Numbered from the stretch's first letter, positions 44,417 through 53,771 are shown. The stretch: DNA of 64,000 nucleotides from Actinomycetota bacterium (GCA_947454105.1 CANGIP010000002.1:217857-281856); one strand, 5' to 3'. The notes: generated by a model from the letters alone, not told the origin. Program-made: numbers and translations.

Positions 44417-45570
44417 GCGTCGACGACCGCTCCGGAGGCCAACAACTTTTCAATCTCGCTTGAAGCGAAGCCCCAGCCTTCAAGAATCTCACGCGAATGT
44501 TGACCAGGATGCGACGGCGGACGGGACACCGAAGGAACCGTGCGCGAAAAACGTGGCGCGGGAGCAGGCTGCTTTGTGCCGGCGACATCAATAATCATGT
44601 TGCGCTCAACGTTGTGAGGGTGGGCGGCAGCTTCGCTCATGGTAAGCACGGGAGCAAAACAAACATCAGTGGTTTCCATAATGGCGCACCACTCATCGCG
44701 TGTCTTTGACTTGAATACTTCAGCAATGCGCTTCTTCAAATGTGGCCACTGCGACTTATCCATCTGCTTGGCGAACTCTGGATCGGAATCAAGTCCGGTG
44801 AGTTGCAATAACTGTGCGTAGAACTGTGTCTCGATTGAACCGATCGAGATGTATTTTCCGTCCTTGCATTCATACGCGTCGTAGAAGTGCGCACCAGTGT
44901 CCAGCAAGTTAGTTCCGCGTGCATTTTCATCATGAGCACCCATTTGTGAAAATGCCCAGAACATTGTCATCAATACAGCAGTGCCATCGACCATCGCTGC
45001 GTCAACAACTTGGCCCTTGTTGCTCTTACTCGCTTCAAGTAACGCGCACACCACACCAAATGCCAAGAACATTCCACCGCCGCCAAAGTCGCCGACCATG
45101 TTCATCGGAGGCACCGGACCCTCGCCGGCCCGACCAAAGTGAGCCAAGGCACCAGCGAGTGAGATGTAGTTGATGTCGTGACCCGCGGCTTGCGCGTACA
45201 TGCCTGTCTGACCCCAGCCCGTCATGCGACCAAAAACTAATTTCGGGTTACGGGCCAAACACACATCGGGACCGATGCCGAGTCGCTCCATAACACCGGG
45301 GCGGAAACCTTCAATCAACGCGTCGGCTGACTCGACGAGCTTCAACAATGTCTCAACACCCTCGGGGTTCTTGAGATCAATCGCGATGTTCTGACGCCCA
45401 CGCTGCAAGATGTCGGAAGCCGGACCATCTGGGGCCGGACCACGAACCGCCTGAGCGCGCTCAACGCGAATCACCTCGGCGCCCATGTCGGACAACATCA
45501 TGGCGGCAAACGGGCCAGGCCCGATGCCAGCAATTTCTACGATACGAAAACCTGTAAGTGGACCAGTCAT
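44413..45570 (-). CDS. CaiB/BaiF family CoA-transferase, alpha-methylacyl-CoA racemase-like
   Basis: A 385-residue family III CoA-transferase. Features are GFRIVEIAGIGPGPFAAMMLSDMGAEVIRVE, FRPGVMERLG, NPKLVFGRMTGWGQTG, AGHDINYISLAGAL and MNMVGDFGGGGMFLAFG. The His in GHDINY and the Asp in GDFGGG fit the catalytic pair of alpha-methylacyl-CoA racemase, so branched-chain or sterol side-chain degradation is plausible. ATG 45570 is chosen because MTGPLTGFRIVE is the family start. It belongs to a unit with the alpha/beta hydrolase and the PIG-L and phosphatase genes. Confidence 0.88.
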   Translation of the reverse strand: MTGPLTGFRIVEIAGIGPGPFAAMMLSDMGAEVIRVERAQAVRGPAPDGPASDILQRGRQNIAIDLKNPEGVETLLKLVESADALIEGFRPGVMERLGIGPDVCLARNPKLVFGRMTGWGQTGMYAQAAGHDINYISLAGALAHFGRAGEGPVPPMNMVGDFGGGGMFLAFGVVCALLEASKSNKGQVVDAAMVDGTAVLMTMFWAFSQMGAHDENARGTNLLDTGAHFYDAYECKDGKYISIGSIETQFYAQLLQLTGLDSDPEFAKQMDKSQWPHLKKRIAEVFKSKTRDEWCAIMETTDVCFAPVLTMSEAAAHPHNVERNMIIDVAGTKQPAPAPRFSRTVPSVSRPPSHPGQHSREILEGWGFASSEIEKLLASGAVVDA

Positions 45571-45583
45571 TCCTTCATCGTAT

Positions 45584-46495
45584 TCAGCGACCAGTGGTGC
45601 GCTGCCATTCGGCAATTTTCATATGCGCCGTCATGGCACCAGTCACCAGCGGCAACAGGGGTTCGGGAAGATCGTGGCCCATATCGGACACCAGCAAGAA
45701 CGTTGAACCAGGCACCAATTCAGCGGTGCGCTTACCACCGTCGGGTGGCAACAACGTGTCGTCTTTGCCGTGAATCACCAAAGTAGGGGTGTGCAATTTT
45801 TGCAGTCCTTCAACCCGCGAGCCACTGGCGTAGATAGCCGCCAATTGCCGGCTCGAACCCTCGGGATAGAACGAACGGTCGAATGCTCGAGCAGCTTCAC
45901 GTTTGACGGCAACTTCGTCGAAATACCGCTTTGACTGCCAGACCCCATAATTGGGACTTGCATCAATGAACTCTTGTCGGTCGGTGGGCGGTGGTCCGAG
46001 CAAGACCTCTGCTGCTTCAGCCGTAGGTGCTCCGTATTCAATTTCACCAGTGACTGAAAACAACGAGATTAATGATCGCGCGCGCTCTGGGTGTTCGATG
46101 ACCAACGTTTGTGCAATCATGCCACCCATCGAAGCTCCCAAAATGTGAGCTGATTCAATTCCGAGATGATTCAACAATTCAATGGCATCTTGAGCCATAT
46201 CCGACAATGTGTACGGCACTTCGGGGAGTTCTTGGCCGCTCAGCGCCGCAGCAACAACCGCGTTCGGGTCAACGACCACACCGTCAAGTTTGGTTGAGAG
46301 ACCACAATCACGGTTATCGAAGCGGATGACGTAGAAACCCTGATCAACGATCATCTGGCAGAACTGATCTGACCAGTTAATGAGTTGTGCCCCAAAACCC
46401 ATGATCAACAACACCGCGGGGTCGGTCGCCCGCCCCATGGTTTCGTATTCAAGAGTGACTTGGCCAATATTCGCAGGAATCTTTGCTTGCGCCAT
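45584..46495 (-). CDS. Alpha/beta hydrolase
   Basis: A 303-residue serine hydrolase. The oxyanion region is LLIMGFGAQLINW, and FDNRDCGLST follows. The nucleophile elbow is ILGASMGGMIAQ (Ser), with Asp in VIHGKDDTLLPP and His in SDMGHDLPEPLLP. Close motifs occur in esterases and aclacinomycin-methylesterase-like proteins; substrate unknown. ATG 46495 is preferred over 46513. It is the first gene of the minus-strand unit and is divergent from the LLM gene. Confidence 0.87.
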   Translation of the reverse strand: MAQAKIPANIGQVTLEYETMGRATDPAVLLIMGFGAQLINWSDQFCQMIVDQGFYVIRFDNRDCGLSTKLDGVVVDPNAVVAAALSGQELPEVPYTLSDMAQDAIELLNHLGIESAHILGASMGGMIAQTLVIEHPERARSLISLFSVTGEIEYGAPTAEAAEVLLGPPPTDRQEFIDASPNYGVWQSKRYFDEVAVKREAARAFDRSFYPEGSSRQLAAIYASGSRVEGLQKLHTPTLVIHGKDDTLLPPDGGKRTAELVPGSTFLLVSDMGHDLPEPLLPLVTGAMTAHMKIAEWQRTTGR

Positions 46496-46556
46496 GGCAG
46501 TGAGAATAGCCATCTCGTCACTACGACTGCATCATCGCAACGACTACCGTTGTCGT

Positions 46557-47477
46557 ATGACTTCTGGAATGTTCCCGCACATGCGCTTTGGCGTCCACAC
46601 CGGATTGCAACACACTACGTACGACGTTTTGCGTCCAGCATGGCGCAAGATTGAAGACCTCGGCTTTGATTGGATTTCTATTTGGGATCATTTCTATGGA
46701 GCGACTGGCAAGCCTGATGATGCCGCTTGTTTTGAGGCGGTCGCCATGCACGCCGCCCTGGCGGCAGAGACAAGTCGCGTGCGCGTGGGTTCACTCGTTT
46801 ATTCGGTCGGCTATCGCCATCCATCAGTGCTCGCGAAAATGATTACTGCCATCGATCACATTTCGGGTGGTCGCGCCGACATGGGACTTGGTGCTGGATG
46901 GGCACAGGTTGAATACGAGGCGTACGGCATTCCCTTCCCCAGAGTCAAAACTCGCATGGATCAACTTGAGGAAGCGGCGCAGTGCGTTCGCGGTTTATTG
47001 CACGATGACGTCACCAACTTTTCCGGCGAATGGTTCAACTTGACGAATGCCCGCAACGAACCTCGACCGATTCAAAAGAAGATTCCGATTTGGGTCGGTG
47101 GTGGCGGAGAGAAGCGAACTCTCAACATCACCGCAAAATACGCCGACGGCTGGAATGTGCCCTTTGTTTCACCCGAAGCATTCGCTCATAAGAGTTCTGT
47201 TCTCACCAACCACTGCGAATCAATCGGCCGTGACCCCAAAGAAGTGAAGCGCACCGTCAATGTTGGCATCGCCTGGACCGAAGAAAGTTTGCATTCACAA
47301 TTTGGCATGCTCGCCGAAGGTGTTCGACCTGGAGTGTTAACCGGAAGTGATGAGCAAGTCATTGATCGCATTGGTCAATATGTCGTTGCCGGTGCCGAAC
47401 AAATCAACTTGGCACTTCGTGCCCCATTCGACATGGAATCAGTTGAACGCTTTAGCAAGACTCTGAAGTTGGCGTGA
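46557..47477 (+). CDS. LLM class F420-dependent oxidoreductase
   Basis: A 306-residue TIM-barrel flavin/F420 oxidoreductase. It has DLGFDWISIWDHFYG, MHAALAAETSRVRVGSLV, HPSVLAKMITAIDHISGGRADMGLGAGW, IPIWVGGGGEKRTLNITAKYADGWN and the C-terminal GVLTGSDEQVIDRIGQYV. The cofactor (F420 or FMN) and substrate cannot be fixed from this. ATG 46557 is chosen because the frame upstream (to 46380) runs inside the divergent hydrolase gene. The last codons overlap galK. Confidence 0.9.
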   Translation: MTSGMFPHMRFGVHTGLQHTTYDVLRPAWRKIEDLGFDWISIWDHFYGATGKPDDAACFEAVAMHAALAAETSRVRVGSLVYSVGYRHPSVLAKMITAIDHISGGRADMGLGAGWAQVEYEAYGIPFPRVKTRMDQLEEAAQCVRGLLHDDVTNFSGEWFNLTNARNEPRPIQKKIPIWVGGGGEKRTLNITAKYADGWNVPFVSPEAFAHKSSVLTNHCESIGRDPKEVKRTVNVGIAWTEESLHSQFGMLAEGVRPGVLTGSDEQVIDRIGQYVVAGAEQINLALRAPFDMESVERFSKTLKLA

Positions 47478-48445
47478 ACGAAACAATCCGCGTTTCAGCG
47501 CCAGGTCGCGTCAATCTGATTGGCGATCACACCGATTACACCGGCGGCCTTGTGATGCCCATGACTATTGATGCGTTCACAACCGTGATCGGTCAAGCAA
47601 ACACGAGTTCTGTTTGGAATCTTGTTTCGCATGATGAAGCGGAACCAATTTCGATTGCTTTGCCGATTATTGACCCTCGTTTGGTTTATCCAACGTGGGG
47701 TCGCTATGTGGCGGGAGTCTTATTCGAGTTCGCCCAACTTGGAATTGAACTTCGTGGCTTTACAGGCGAAATCAGCACGACGATTCCCATTGGGTCAGGT
47801 TTGTCGTCGAGTGCTGCACTTGAAATAGCGATTGCTCGCGCAGCACTCGCAATCGCCCATGTTGAATTAACCGATACTGAAATCGCACTTCTCTGTCAAC
47901 GAGCCGAACACGTTGCGTCTGGAGTTCCCTGCGGAATCATGGATCAATTATGCATTGCAGTCGGCCGACCCAATACGGCCACGCTTATTGATTGCCACAC
48001 ACTTGAAGTGCAACATATCCCGATGCCCGACGAGATTGAAGTGGTGACACGCTTTATTTCGCAACGCACGCTCGCCGGAAGCGAATATTCCGATCGGGTG
48101 ACCGATTGCGTCGACATTGAAAAATTGATTGGTCCGCTGCGATTAGCGAGCATCAGTGACGCTAAGAACATTAATGATCAACGCTTATACCGCCGTGCGC
48201 GACATGTCATTACCGAAAATCAACGAGTGCGTGATTTCGCTTCGGCGCTTTCACAAAAGGATTTCAGTACTGCTGGCGAATTGATGGTGGCAAGTCACGC
48301 CAGTTTGACCAACGACTACGAAACATCAAATGAGGAGATGGATCGAGCAGTTCAAGCCATGATGAGCGAACTTGGGTTTCTTGGCGCCCGCATGACGGGT
48401 GGCGGATTTGGTGGCTGCATCGTCGGGATACGGCACCGCGCTTAA
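47474..48445 (+). CDS. galK: Galactokinase (GHMP kinase)
   Basis: Phosphorylates galactose to galactose 1-phosphate. The 323-residue protein has the galactokinase signature APGRVNLIGDHTDYTGG, the GHMP ATP loop IPIGSGLSSSAALEIA, GVPCGIMDQLCIA and the C-terminal GARMTGGGFGGCIVG. It is shorter than E. coli GalK (382 residues), mostly in loops, so another sugar is possible. The GTG 47474 start overlaps the LLM stop by four bases. No galT or galE is adjacent. Confidence 0.88.
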   Translation: MNETIRVSAPGRVNLIGDHTDYTGGLVMPMTIDAFTTVIGQANTSSVWNLVSHDEAEPISIALPIIDPRLVYPTWGRYVAGVLFEFAQLGIELRGFTGEISTTIPIGSGLSSSAALEIAIARAALAIAHVELTDTEIALLCQRAEHVASGVPCGIMDQLCIAVGRPNTATLIDCHTLEVQHIPMPDEIEVVTRFISQRTLAGSEYSDRVTDCVDIEKLIGPLRLASISDAKNINDQRLYRRARHVITENQRVRDFASALSQKDFSTAGELMVASHASLTNDYETSNEEMDRAVQAMMSELGFLGARMTGGGFGGCIVGIRHRA

Positions 48446-49069
48446 TCAACTATCGAGCAGGCGTCGCTTCTGTGCTTCAAAGTCTTCTGCTGTAATTGAA
48501 CCGCGGTCACGAAGACCTTCAAGCTTTTCAATTTGAGTCGCAACATCATTGCCACCAACCATGTTCACGCTGAATGAACGCTTTTGATTGTCTTCCATCT
48601 GCAAGTGGATGAGGTTTTGCACTTTGTCAGGGTGCGAGATATCAGAAAAGCGTTGCTGACCGTCTTCGCCACCGGACTCAATCAAAAGGTCGCCCGCTCC
48701 AATGATGCGCTCAAAGATCCCTTGTTTAAAGTTCACGTTGTTGACACGTTCGAGTGGTATTTCAATGCCTGCCTTGCCGAGAACGCCATGGCGATAAATC
48801 AATCGATCTGAAGTGATCACGAAATACGTCGTGCGCCATTTGAGATAACGAATAACGAGCCAAACTGTTGCCAGGGCAGCGATGACCCACACAGGATAAG
48901 AAACAATTTTGACCAGGTCGCTTTTCGGATCACTTTGACCAAGCAGGAAAAACGACAAAACGACAGAAACCACAAATGACGTCACCGATTCGGCGAAAAA
49001 CCACCAATGGGGATGTAGATCAAGAGCAACTGATTCATCGGGGTTGAGAAGTCGAGCGGGATACGGCAT
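48446..49069 (-). CDS. PH-domain (bPH2) membrane protein with C-terminal SHOCT motif
   Basis: A 207-residue protein. Two spans follow the N-terminus (SVTSFVVSVVLSFFLLG, IVSYPVWVIAALATVWLVIRYL). A bacterial PH-like domain comes next (TTYFVITSDRLIYRHGVLGKAGIEIPLERVNNV, GAGDLLIESGGEDGQQRFSDISHP). A SHOCT-type helix-turn ends it (QIEKLEGLRDRGSITAEDFEAQKRRLL). Role unknown. ATG 49069 is preferred over 49096. It converges on galK with no gap. Confidence 0.85.
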   Translation of the reverse strand: MPYPARLLNPDESVALDLHPHWWFFAESVTSFVVSVVLSFFLLGQSDPKSDLVKIVSYPVWVIAALATVWLVIRYLKWRTTYFVITSDRLIYRHGVLGKAGIEIPLERVNNVNFKQGIFERIIGAGDLLIESGGEDGQQRFSDISHPDKVQNLIHLQMEDNQKRSFSVNMVGGNDVATQIEKLEGLRDRGSITAEDFEAQKRRLLDS

Positions 49070-49094
49070 GTCTCCCACAGTACTTCGCAGAACC

Positions 49095-51056
49095 ATGCCC
49101 TACGATGTCAGAGTGATTAATGCAGACCTCAAAAAGGAATTGTTGTTGGGTTTAGATCCCACTCAACAATCTGCAATTACGTCTTCCGCTCCCCTGCTCG
49201 CTGTCATCGCCGGTGCGGGTTCGGGAAAAACAGGAGTTCTTACTCGGCGCGTGGCCTATCGGTGTTTGACCGAATCTGCTGATGCCGCACATGTTGCTGT
49301 ACTGACCTTCACGCGCCAAGCCGCAACCGAGTTACGTCGACGCCTACGAGCACTCGGACTCCGCGACACCATCATCGCTGGCACATTCCACTCAGTTGCC
49401 CTGGCACTTTTACGACAGCGTTGGGATGAACAAGGCAAGAGCCATCCTGTGGTGGTTTCTGATCGTCGTCGACTGATTGGCGAAGTCATCGGACCTAAGC
49501 GAACCGCCAATATCAACGATTTATCGAGTGATATTGATTGGGCACGATCGCGAAACATCACTGCCGATCGCTATGCCTCGGCCGTTCAGGCGAGCGGACG
49601 CCGATCGTCTGCTCCCGTCGCAGACGTCGCCAAAGTTATGAGCGATGTTCAGATGCTGAAGCGCAAACGCGGAGTCATTGACCTTGATGATTTGCTCTCG
49701 CTCACTATTGAAGCGATGCGTGACGACAACAATTTCGCCAACATTGTGCACTGGAAAATTAGGCATCTCTTTGTTGATGAAGCCCAAGACTTAAACCCCC
49801 TGCAACTGGCCGTTCTTGATCAATGGCGAATCGGACGTGACGACCTCACCCTTGTGGGCGACCCTTCACAGTCGATCTACGGCTTCAATGGGGCCGACCC
49901 ATCAGTGCTCACCGCTCTCGAACAACGCTTCCCAGGTATTGAGGTCATTCGACTTTCAGCGAACTATCGCTGCACGCCCCAGGTTGTTCAAGCAGGACTC
50001 CGAGCGCTGTCGCATCTACCTACTGATCCCCCGCAACTCTTCTCAACGCGTCCTGATGGTTCGCCAGTTCAGATCTACGGTTTTGATGACGAAAAAGCCG
50101 AAGCTAATGGCATTGCCCAAATTGTTGAATCATGGCGCATACCAACATCGCGCTGGCGCGACTTTGCAATATTGGCTCGTACTAATGCGCAATTGGCCCC
50201 TCTTCGTGACGCTCTCACTGCACACAATATTCCGACACGCATTGTAGGTTCGATTGCTGCCGATCCTGTGCAACTGGCCACTCGTGAAGTTGGTGATTTA
50301 CCAAGTTCGATTCGTATTGCAACGTGGTCACGCGATGCCCGCGCTCCATTGGCTGAAGATTCAACTGAAACAGAAGAAGATTTGGTTGCACGGCGTCGTG
50401 TTGCTGATGCAGTTGATGAGTTCTTGACCGAAGGTGGTGGAGATGGTCGAACTTTCTTGGCCTGGGTACGCACCAATCGTCCATTTGACGACGAGCGATA
50501 CCAAGATTCAGTTGAGCTGCTGACTTTCCACGGCGCCAAAGGACGCGAGTGGGACAATGTGGTGCTTGCAGGGTGCGAACAAGGGTTGATTCCACACTCG
50601 TCAGCCAAGACCCAAGCAGAAACCGCCGAAGAAATTCGTTTGGCCTATGTTGCCATGACTCGCGCTGCTGATCGTTTGGCAATCACACACGCTCATTCAC
50701 GTCGTGGGCGATCTCGAACCCGCAGTCCATTCGTTGAGGGTGTTGACATGGTCATTGAAGTCGCTCCGCCATCTTCTGATTACGTGCGTGATCAAACACT
50801 TCGTCGTCAAGAACTTGAGCCACATGATTTTGTTTATGACGAACTTTTGTTGTGGCGAACAAACGCTGGTCGCGTCGCAAACCTTGATCCCACGATCTTT
50901 TGTTCGGACGAAGTTCTCCGGCGCATTGCTCAGGCTCGCCCGAAAAATGTGGAAGAACTTTCGGCAATCGAAGGCTTTGGCCAATCAATGGCGTTACGGG
51001 TTGGTCAACGAGTTTTATCTGCGGTGCAACGCGGAATTGAACAAACGCACCAATAG
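49095..51056 (+). CDS. uvrD2: ATP-dependent DNA helicase UvrD2-like with HRDC domain
   Basis: A 653-residue superfamily 1A helicase. Motifs are AVIAGAGSGKTGVLTRRV (Walker A), VLTFTRQAATELR (Ia), HLFVDEAQDLNPLQL (II), TLVGDPSQSIYGFNGA (III), IRLSANYRCTPQVV (IV), LLTFHGAKGREWDNV (V) and RLAYVAMTRAADRL (VI). A C-terminal HRDC domain (about residues 580-653, AQARPKNVEELSAIEGFGQSM) marks the actinobacterial UvrD2 group. The tetracysteine linker of M. tuberculosis UvrD2 is not evident here. Start ATG 49095. Confidence 0.9.
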   Translation: MPYDVRVINADLKKELLLGLDPTQQSAITSSAPLLAVIAGAGSGKTGVLTRRVAYRCLTESADAAHVAVLTFTRQAATELRRRLRALGLRDTIIAGTFHSVALALLRQRWDEQGKSHPVVVSDRRRLIGEVIGPKRTANINDLSSDIDWARSRNITADRYASAVQASGRRSSAPVADVAKVMSDVQMLKRKRGVIDLDDLLSLTIEAMRDDNNFANIVHWKIRHLFVDEAQDLNPLQLAVLDQWRIGRDDLTLVGDPSQSIYGFNGADPSVLTALEQRFPGIEVIRLSANYRCTPQVVQAGLRALSHLPTDPPQLFSTRPDGSPVQIYGFDDEKAEANGIAQIVESWRIPTSRWRDFAILARTNAQLAPLRDALTAHNIPTRIVGSIAADPVQLATREVGDLPSSIRIATWSRDARAPLAEDSTETEEDLVARRRVADAVDEFLTEGGGDGRTFLAWVRTNRPFDDERYQDSVELLTFHGAKGREWDNVVLAGCEQGLIPHSSAKTQAETAEEIRLAYVAMTRAADRLAITHAHSRRGRSRTRSPFVEGVDMVIEVAPPSSDYVRDQTLRRQELEPHDFVYDELLLWRTNAGRVANLDPTIFCSDEVLRRIAQARPKNVEELSAIEGFGQSMALRVGQRVLSAVQRGIEQTHQ

Positions 51057-51788
51057 TTAGTCGCGCGTTTGACGATCAAGATTCAGTGCAGCAAACTTTT
51101 CGGCTTTGACCGAAATAAAAGTGCCAATCGCTTCAGCGCATAAACGGTCGCCCGCATAAATCTCACCCGATGTCATGATCTTGCGACCATTGATGCCATC
51201 AAATCGACCAGTTACTTTCAATGGCTGATGCAGTGGTGTTGGTGATCGATAAGTCACTTCAAGGCGACCAGTCATTCCGGGAGCACCAGATAATGCCTGT
51301 GCGAAACCTAAAACCTCATCAAAGATCGCGGCGATTAAACCACCATGCAAACAACCAGGCGGGCCTTCGTATGCATCTCCGTACGAAACAGTCGCAATAA
51401 TTTCGGTCGCGGTACTTTCAAGTTCAATCAGTCCAGCCAATCCGTTAAGTGGGCCGGTCACTGGACTGTGGCTGATGAAACCGTGTGTCGCACCGCCAAC
51501 CGCACCTTCGGCACTTGCATGATACGAACGTCCGTGTGGACCTGGTTCAAGCAACGCTGCCGCTTGTTCAAGTAAGTCAGCCGCTTGAGCGAACACATCA
51601 GCTTGCGCTACCGACGTCGCTGAATGTTGCAAAACCTCGCGGGTCGCATTCGCTAAACGAAGACGCGGATTATTTGGGTCGTGCATTGCTACGCGATGTC
51701 GCGGCAAAGCTAAAGGCGATGGTATGACCGAATCGTCGGGATTCGACCAGACCGAGCGATCAGATTCGGGAGTGAGTTCTTCAGACAT
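51057..51788 (-). CDS. PaaI-like hotdog thioesterase
   Basis: A 243-residue protein. The C-terminal hotdog domain has YEGPPGCLHGGLIAAIFDEVLGFAQ, with the HGG(x)5D catalytic text of PaaI/4HBT thioesterases, then TGRLEVTYRSPTPLHQPLKVTGRF. The N-terminal 110 residues include a helical part (AQAADLLEQAAALLEPG), common in longer actinobacterial members. The acyl-CoA substrate is unknown. ATG 51788 overlaps the end of xth by eight bases. Confidence 0.85.
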   Translation of the reverse strand: MSEELTPESDRSVWSNPDDSVIPSPLALPRHRVAMHDPNNPRLRLANATREVLQHSATSVAQADVFAQAADLLEQAAALLEPGPHGRSYHASAEGAVGGATHGFISHSPVTGPLNGLAGLIELESTATEIIATVSYGDAYEGPPGCLHGGLIAAIFDEVLGFAQALSGAPGMTGRLEVTYRSPTPLHQPLKVTGRFDGINGRKIMTSGEIYAGDRLCAEAIGTFISVKAEKFAALNLDRQTRD

Positions 51789-52554
51789 CAATATCCACCA
51801 ATACCGGAGCGTGATCGCTGGGCTTTTCGCCTTTTCGCGCCTGGCGATCAACAATTGTCCAGCGTGATTTCGCAGCAACTGATGACGTCGCCATGATTAA
51901 GTCAATCCGCATTCCTTTGTTCTGATTAAAGCCACCAGCGCGGTAATCCCACCACGAAAACAATTTGTCGTCGGGGTGATGTTGACGAAAGACATCAACC
52001 ATCCCCCACGATTCGAGGTCACGCAACACTTGACGCTCGGCCTCACTGACATGAGTTGCCCCAATAAAGTCGGCGGGGTTATATACATCAATGTCTTCGG
52101 GAGCGATGTTGTAGTCGCCCGTGACGATAACGGCATCTGATGAACTGGTATCGGCGTTGAGATGATCAATCAAACGCTTCATCCACGCCAACTTGTATTG
52201 GTAGTGATCGTTATCGAGTTCGCGCCCATTAGGCACATACACCGAACTCACGCGAATACCGCCGCATGTCGCGGTGACTAAACGCGCTTCGGCGTCAAGC
52301 GGCTGACCATCAGCGAAATTACGGACCGGATTAACAAGACCGACCTTGCTCAAAATGGCAACGCCATTCCACTGACCTTGACCGTGATGAACAGATTCGT
52401 ATCCCATCTCAGCAAAATGTTCCGTCGGAAAAGCATCTTCAGCGAGTTTGGTTTCTTGCATGCACACGACATCTGGCTGCACATCAAGTAACCATTCGTC
52501 GACACGCGGCATGCGAGCCCGTAATGAGTTGACGTTCCAGGTAGCGAGGCGCAC
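51781..52554 (-). CDS. xth: Exodeoxyribonuclease III
   Basis: AP endonuclease and 3'-5' exonuclease of base excision repair. The 257-residue protein has MRLATWNVNSLRARM, VVCMQETKL (metal-binding Glu), YQYKLAWMKRL, IVTGDYNIAPEDIDVYNP, DVFRQHHPDDKLFSWWDYRAGGFNQNKGMRIDLIM and KPSDHAPVLVDI (catalytic Asp-His). Coupled to the thioesterase gene. Confidence 0.94.
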   Translation of the reverse strand: MRLATWNVNSLRARMPRVDEWLLDVQPDVVCMQETKLAEDAFPTEHFAEMGYESVHHGQGQWNGVAILSKVGLVNPVRNFADGQPLDAEARLVTATCGGIRVSSVYVPNGRELDNDHYQYKLAWMKRLIDHLNADTSSSDAVIVTGDYNIAPEDIDVYNPADFIGATHVSEAERQVLRDLESWGMVDVFRQHHPDDKLFSWWDYRAGGFNQNKGMRIDLIMATSSVAAKSRWTIVDRQARKGEKPSDHAPVLVDIDV

Positions 52555-52586
52555 AAGAGAACCGTAGGCGATCAGCGACCCTCAAG

Positions 52587-53771
52587 TCACTTGCGGCGAG
52601 CGGCGGCCTTCACTGGAGACTTGGCCGCAACCTTTTTCGGGACAACTTTTGTCTCGACTTTTTTGGCAACAGACTTCTTTGCTGGCGCGGCTTTTTTGAC
52701 TGGCGCGGCTTTTTTGACTGGCGCGGCCTTCTTAACCGGCGCAGCCTTTTTCACAGCAGCAGCCTTTTTCACAGCAGCAGCCTTTTTCACCGGCGCGGCC
52801 TTCTTAACCGGCGCAGCCTTCTTCACTGGAGCGGCCTTCTTGGCCGACGCAGCCTTCTTGACCGGCGCAGCCTTCTTCTTCGACTTCGCCGCGACCGTTG
52901 ATACTGCCTTTGTTGTCGGAACAAGATCAATGCTGCGTCGACCCGCAATGATCTCCACAATTTCTAAAGTCACGCTGTCGCCAAGTTGCATCACTTCACG
53001 AGCCGAACGAGGAGGCGGGTTTCCGAGAAGACGTAAAGGCACATACCCACGAACATCGCCAATCGCGACGTACGCACCGTGCGACGAATAACTCTCAACG
53101 ACACCCACCACGACCGAGCCAACGGTGTTCTTTTCAATGAACTGCAAGAACGGCAAAATGTCGTTCACTGATTTAGAGCTTTCAACTTTCTTGGCCGGCA
53201 AGGTTGCACCAGGTGGCAACGTCTTCGGCACGGGCATGGGCTTCATCGCTTCAGCACTCACCTTGACCTTGGCAACACCCTTACCAGGCTTGTCAGATGA
53301 GGGTTGAGATTCGCGAATTGCGCGACGACTCTTTTCGCCACGAACCGGGGTGCGATTGACAAAGACCCAGCCGACATTTGGAACAGGTTTGCCGCCGATT
53401 AACCGACCTTCATCAAACAGCCATTCGTACTGCCCATGAAATTCTTGATAACTGTCGTTCGACAAAATTGACGCGCCGACTTTTTCGGCAATGCTCAACA
53501 CAAAACCATCGCCTCGACCCACCGTGCCCGCTGGTGGCGTCACGAGTTCGTTATGTTCAACCGCCTTATCGAATGCGGGCGCTTCTTTCGGGTCAATGCG
53601 GTGTCCAAACGTTGCATCAACGATCACCGTGATCACCGCTTTCGGGTGATCTTGAATAAACGCCATCACGGCATCGTTTAACTGCTTGAGGCTGGGCTTC
53701 GAACGGCCCTCAGTGGCGATGTTCGAACCGTCCACAATGACGTGTTTTGGGGCGGCTGGCTTCGGTGACAT
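52587..53771 (-). CDS. NYN (Zc3h12a-like) nuclease, S1 domain and histone-H1-like tail fusion
   Basis: A 394-residue protein in three parts. Residues 8-150 look like a NYN/PIN-type RNase of the Zc3h12a kind: VIVDGSNIATEGRSKPSLKQL, VITVIVDATFGHRID, TVGRGDGFVLSIAEK, ASILSNDSYQEFHGQYEWL, with Asp residues at each expected acidic position. Residues 215-300 are an S1 RNA-binding fold (GSVVVGVVESYSSHGAYVAIGDVRGYVPL). The last 95 residues are Lys/Ala/Pro repeats (KKAAPV units) like histone-H1-like proteins. It may be an RNase that binds RNA or nucleoid DNA through the tail. Confidence 0.82.
   Translation of the reverse strand: MSPKPAAPKHVIVDGSNIATEGRSKPSLKQLNDAVMAFIQDHPKAVITVIVDATFGHRIDPKEAPAFDKAVEHNELVTPPAGTVGRGDGFVLSIAEKVGASILSNDSYQEFHGQYEWLFDEGRLIGGKPVPNVGWVFVNRTPVRGEKSRRAIRESQPSSDKPGKGVAKVKVSAEAMKPMPVPKTLPPGATLPAKKVESSKSVNDILPFLQFIEKNTVGSVVVGVVESYSSHGAYVAIGDVRGYVPLRLLGNPPPRSAREVMQLGDSVTLEIVEIIAGRRSIDLVPTTKAVSTVAAKSKKKAAPVKKAASAKKAAPVKKAAPVKKAAPVKKAAAVKKAAAVKKAAPVKKAAPVKKAAPVKKAAPAKKSVAKKVETKVVPKKVAAKSPVKAAARRK
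52678..52878. repeat. Tandem 18-bp coding repeats (KKAAPV units)
   Basis: About eleven head-to-tail 18-base units encode KKAAPV and variants (KKAASA, KKAAAV) in the tail of the gene at 52587-53771. Third positions differ between units, so the array is not a recent exact expansion. The number of units is likely to vary between strains. Confidence 0.85.

Noticed and set aside
52678..52878. Possible CRISPR-like or VNTR array
   Set aside because: The units are 18 bases, have no spacers and code in frame for KKAAPV.
52591..53091. Plus-strand frame rich in AAFLTG repeats that looks like a membrane protein
   Set aside because: It is the mirror of the KKAAPV repeat array on the other strand; the sense protein has real NYN and S1 domains.
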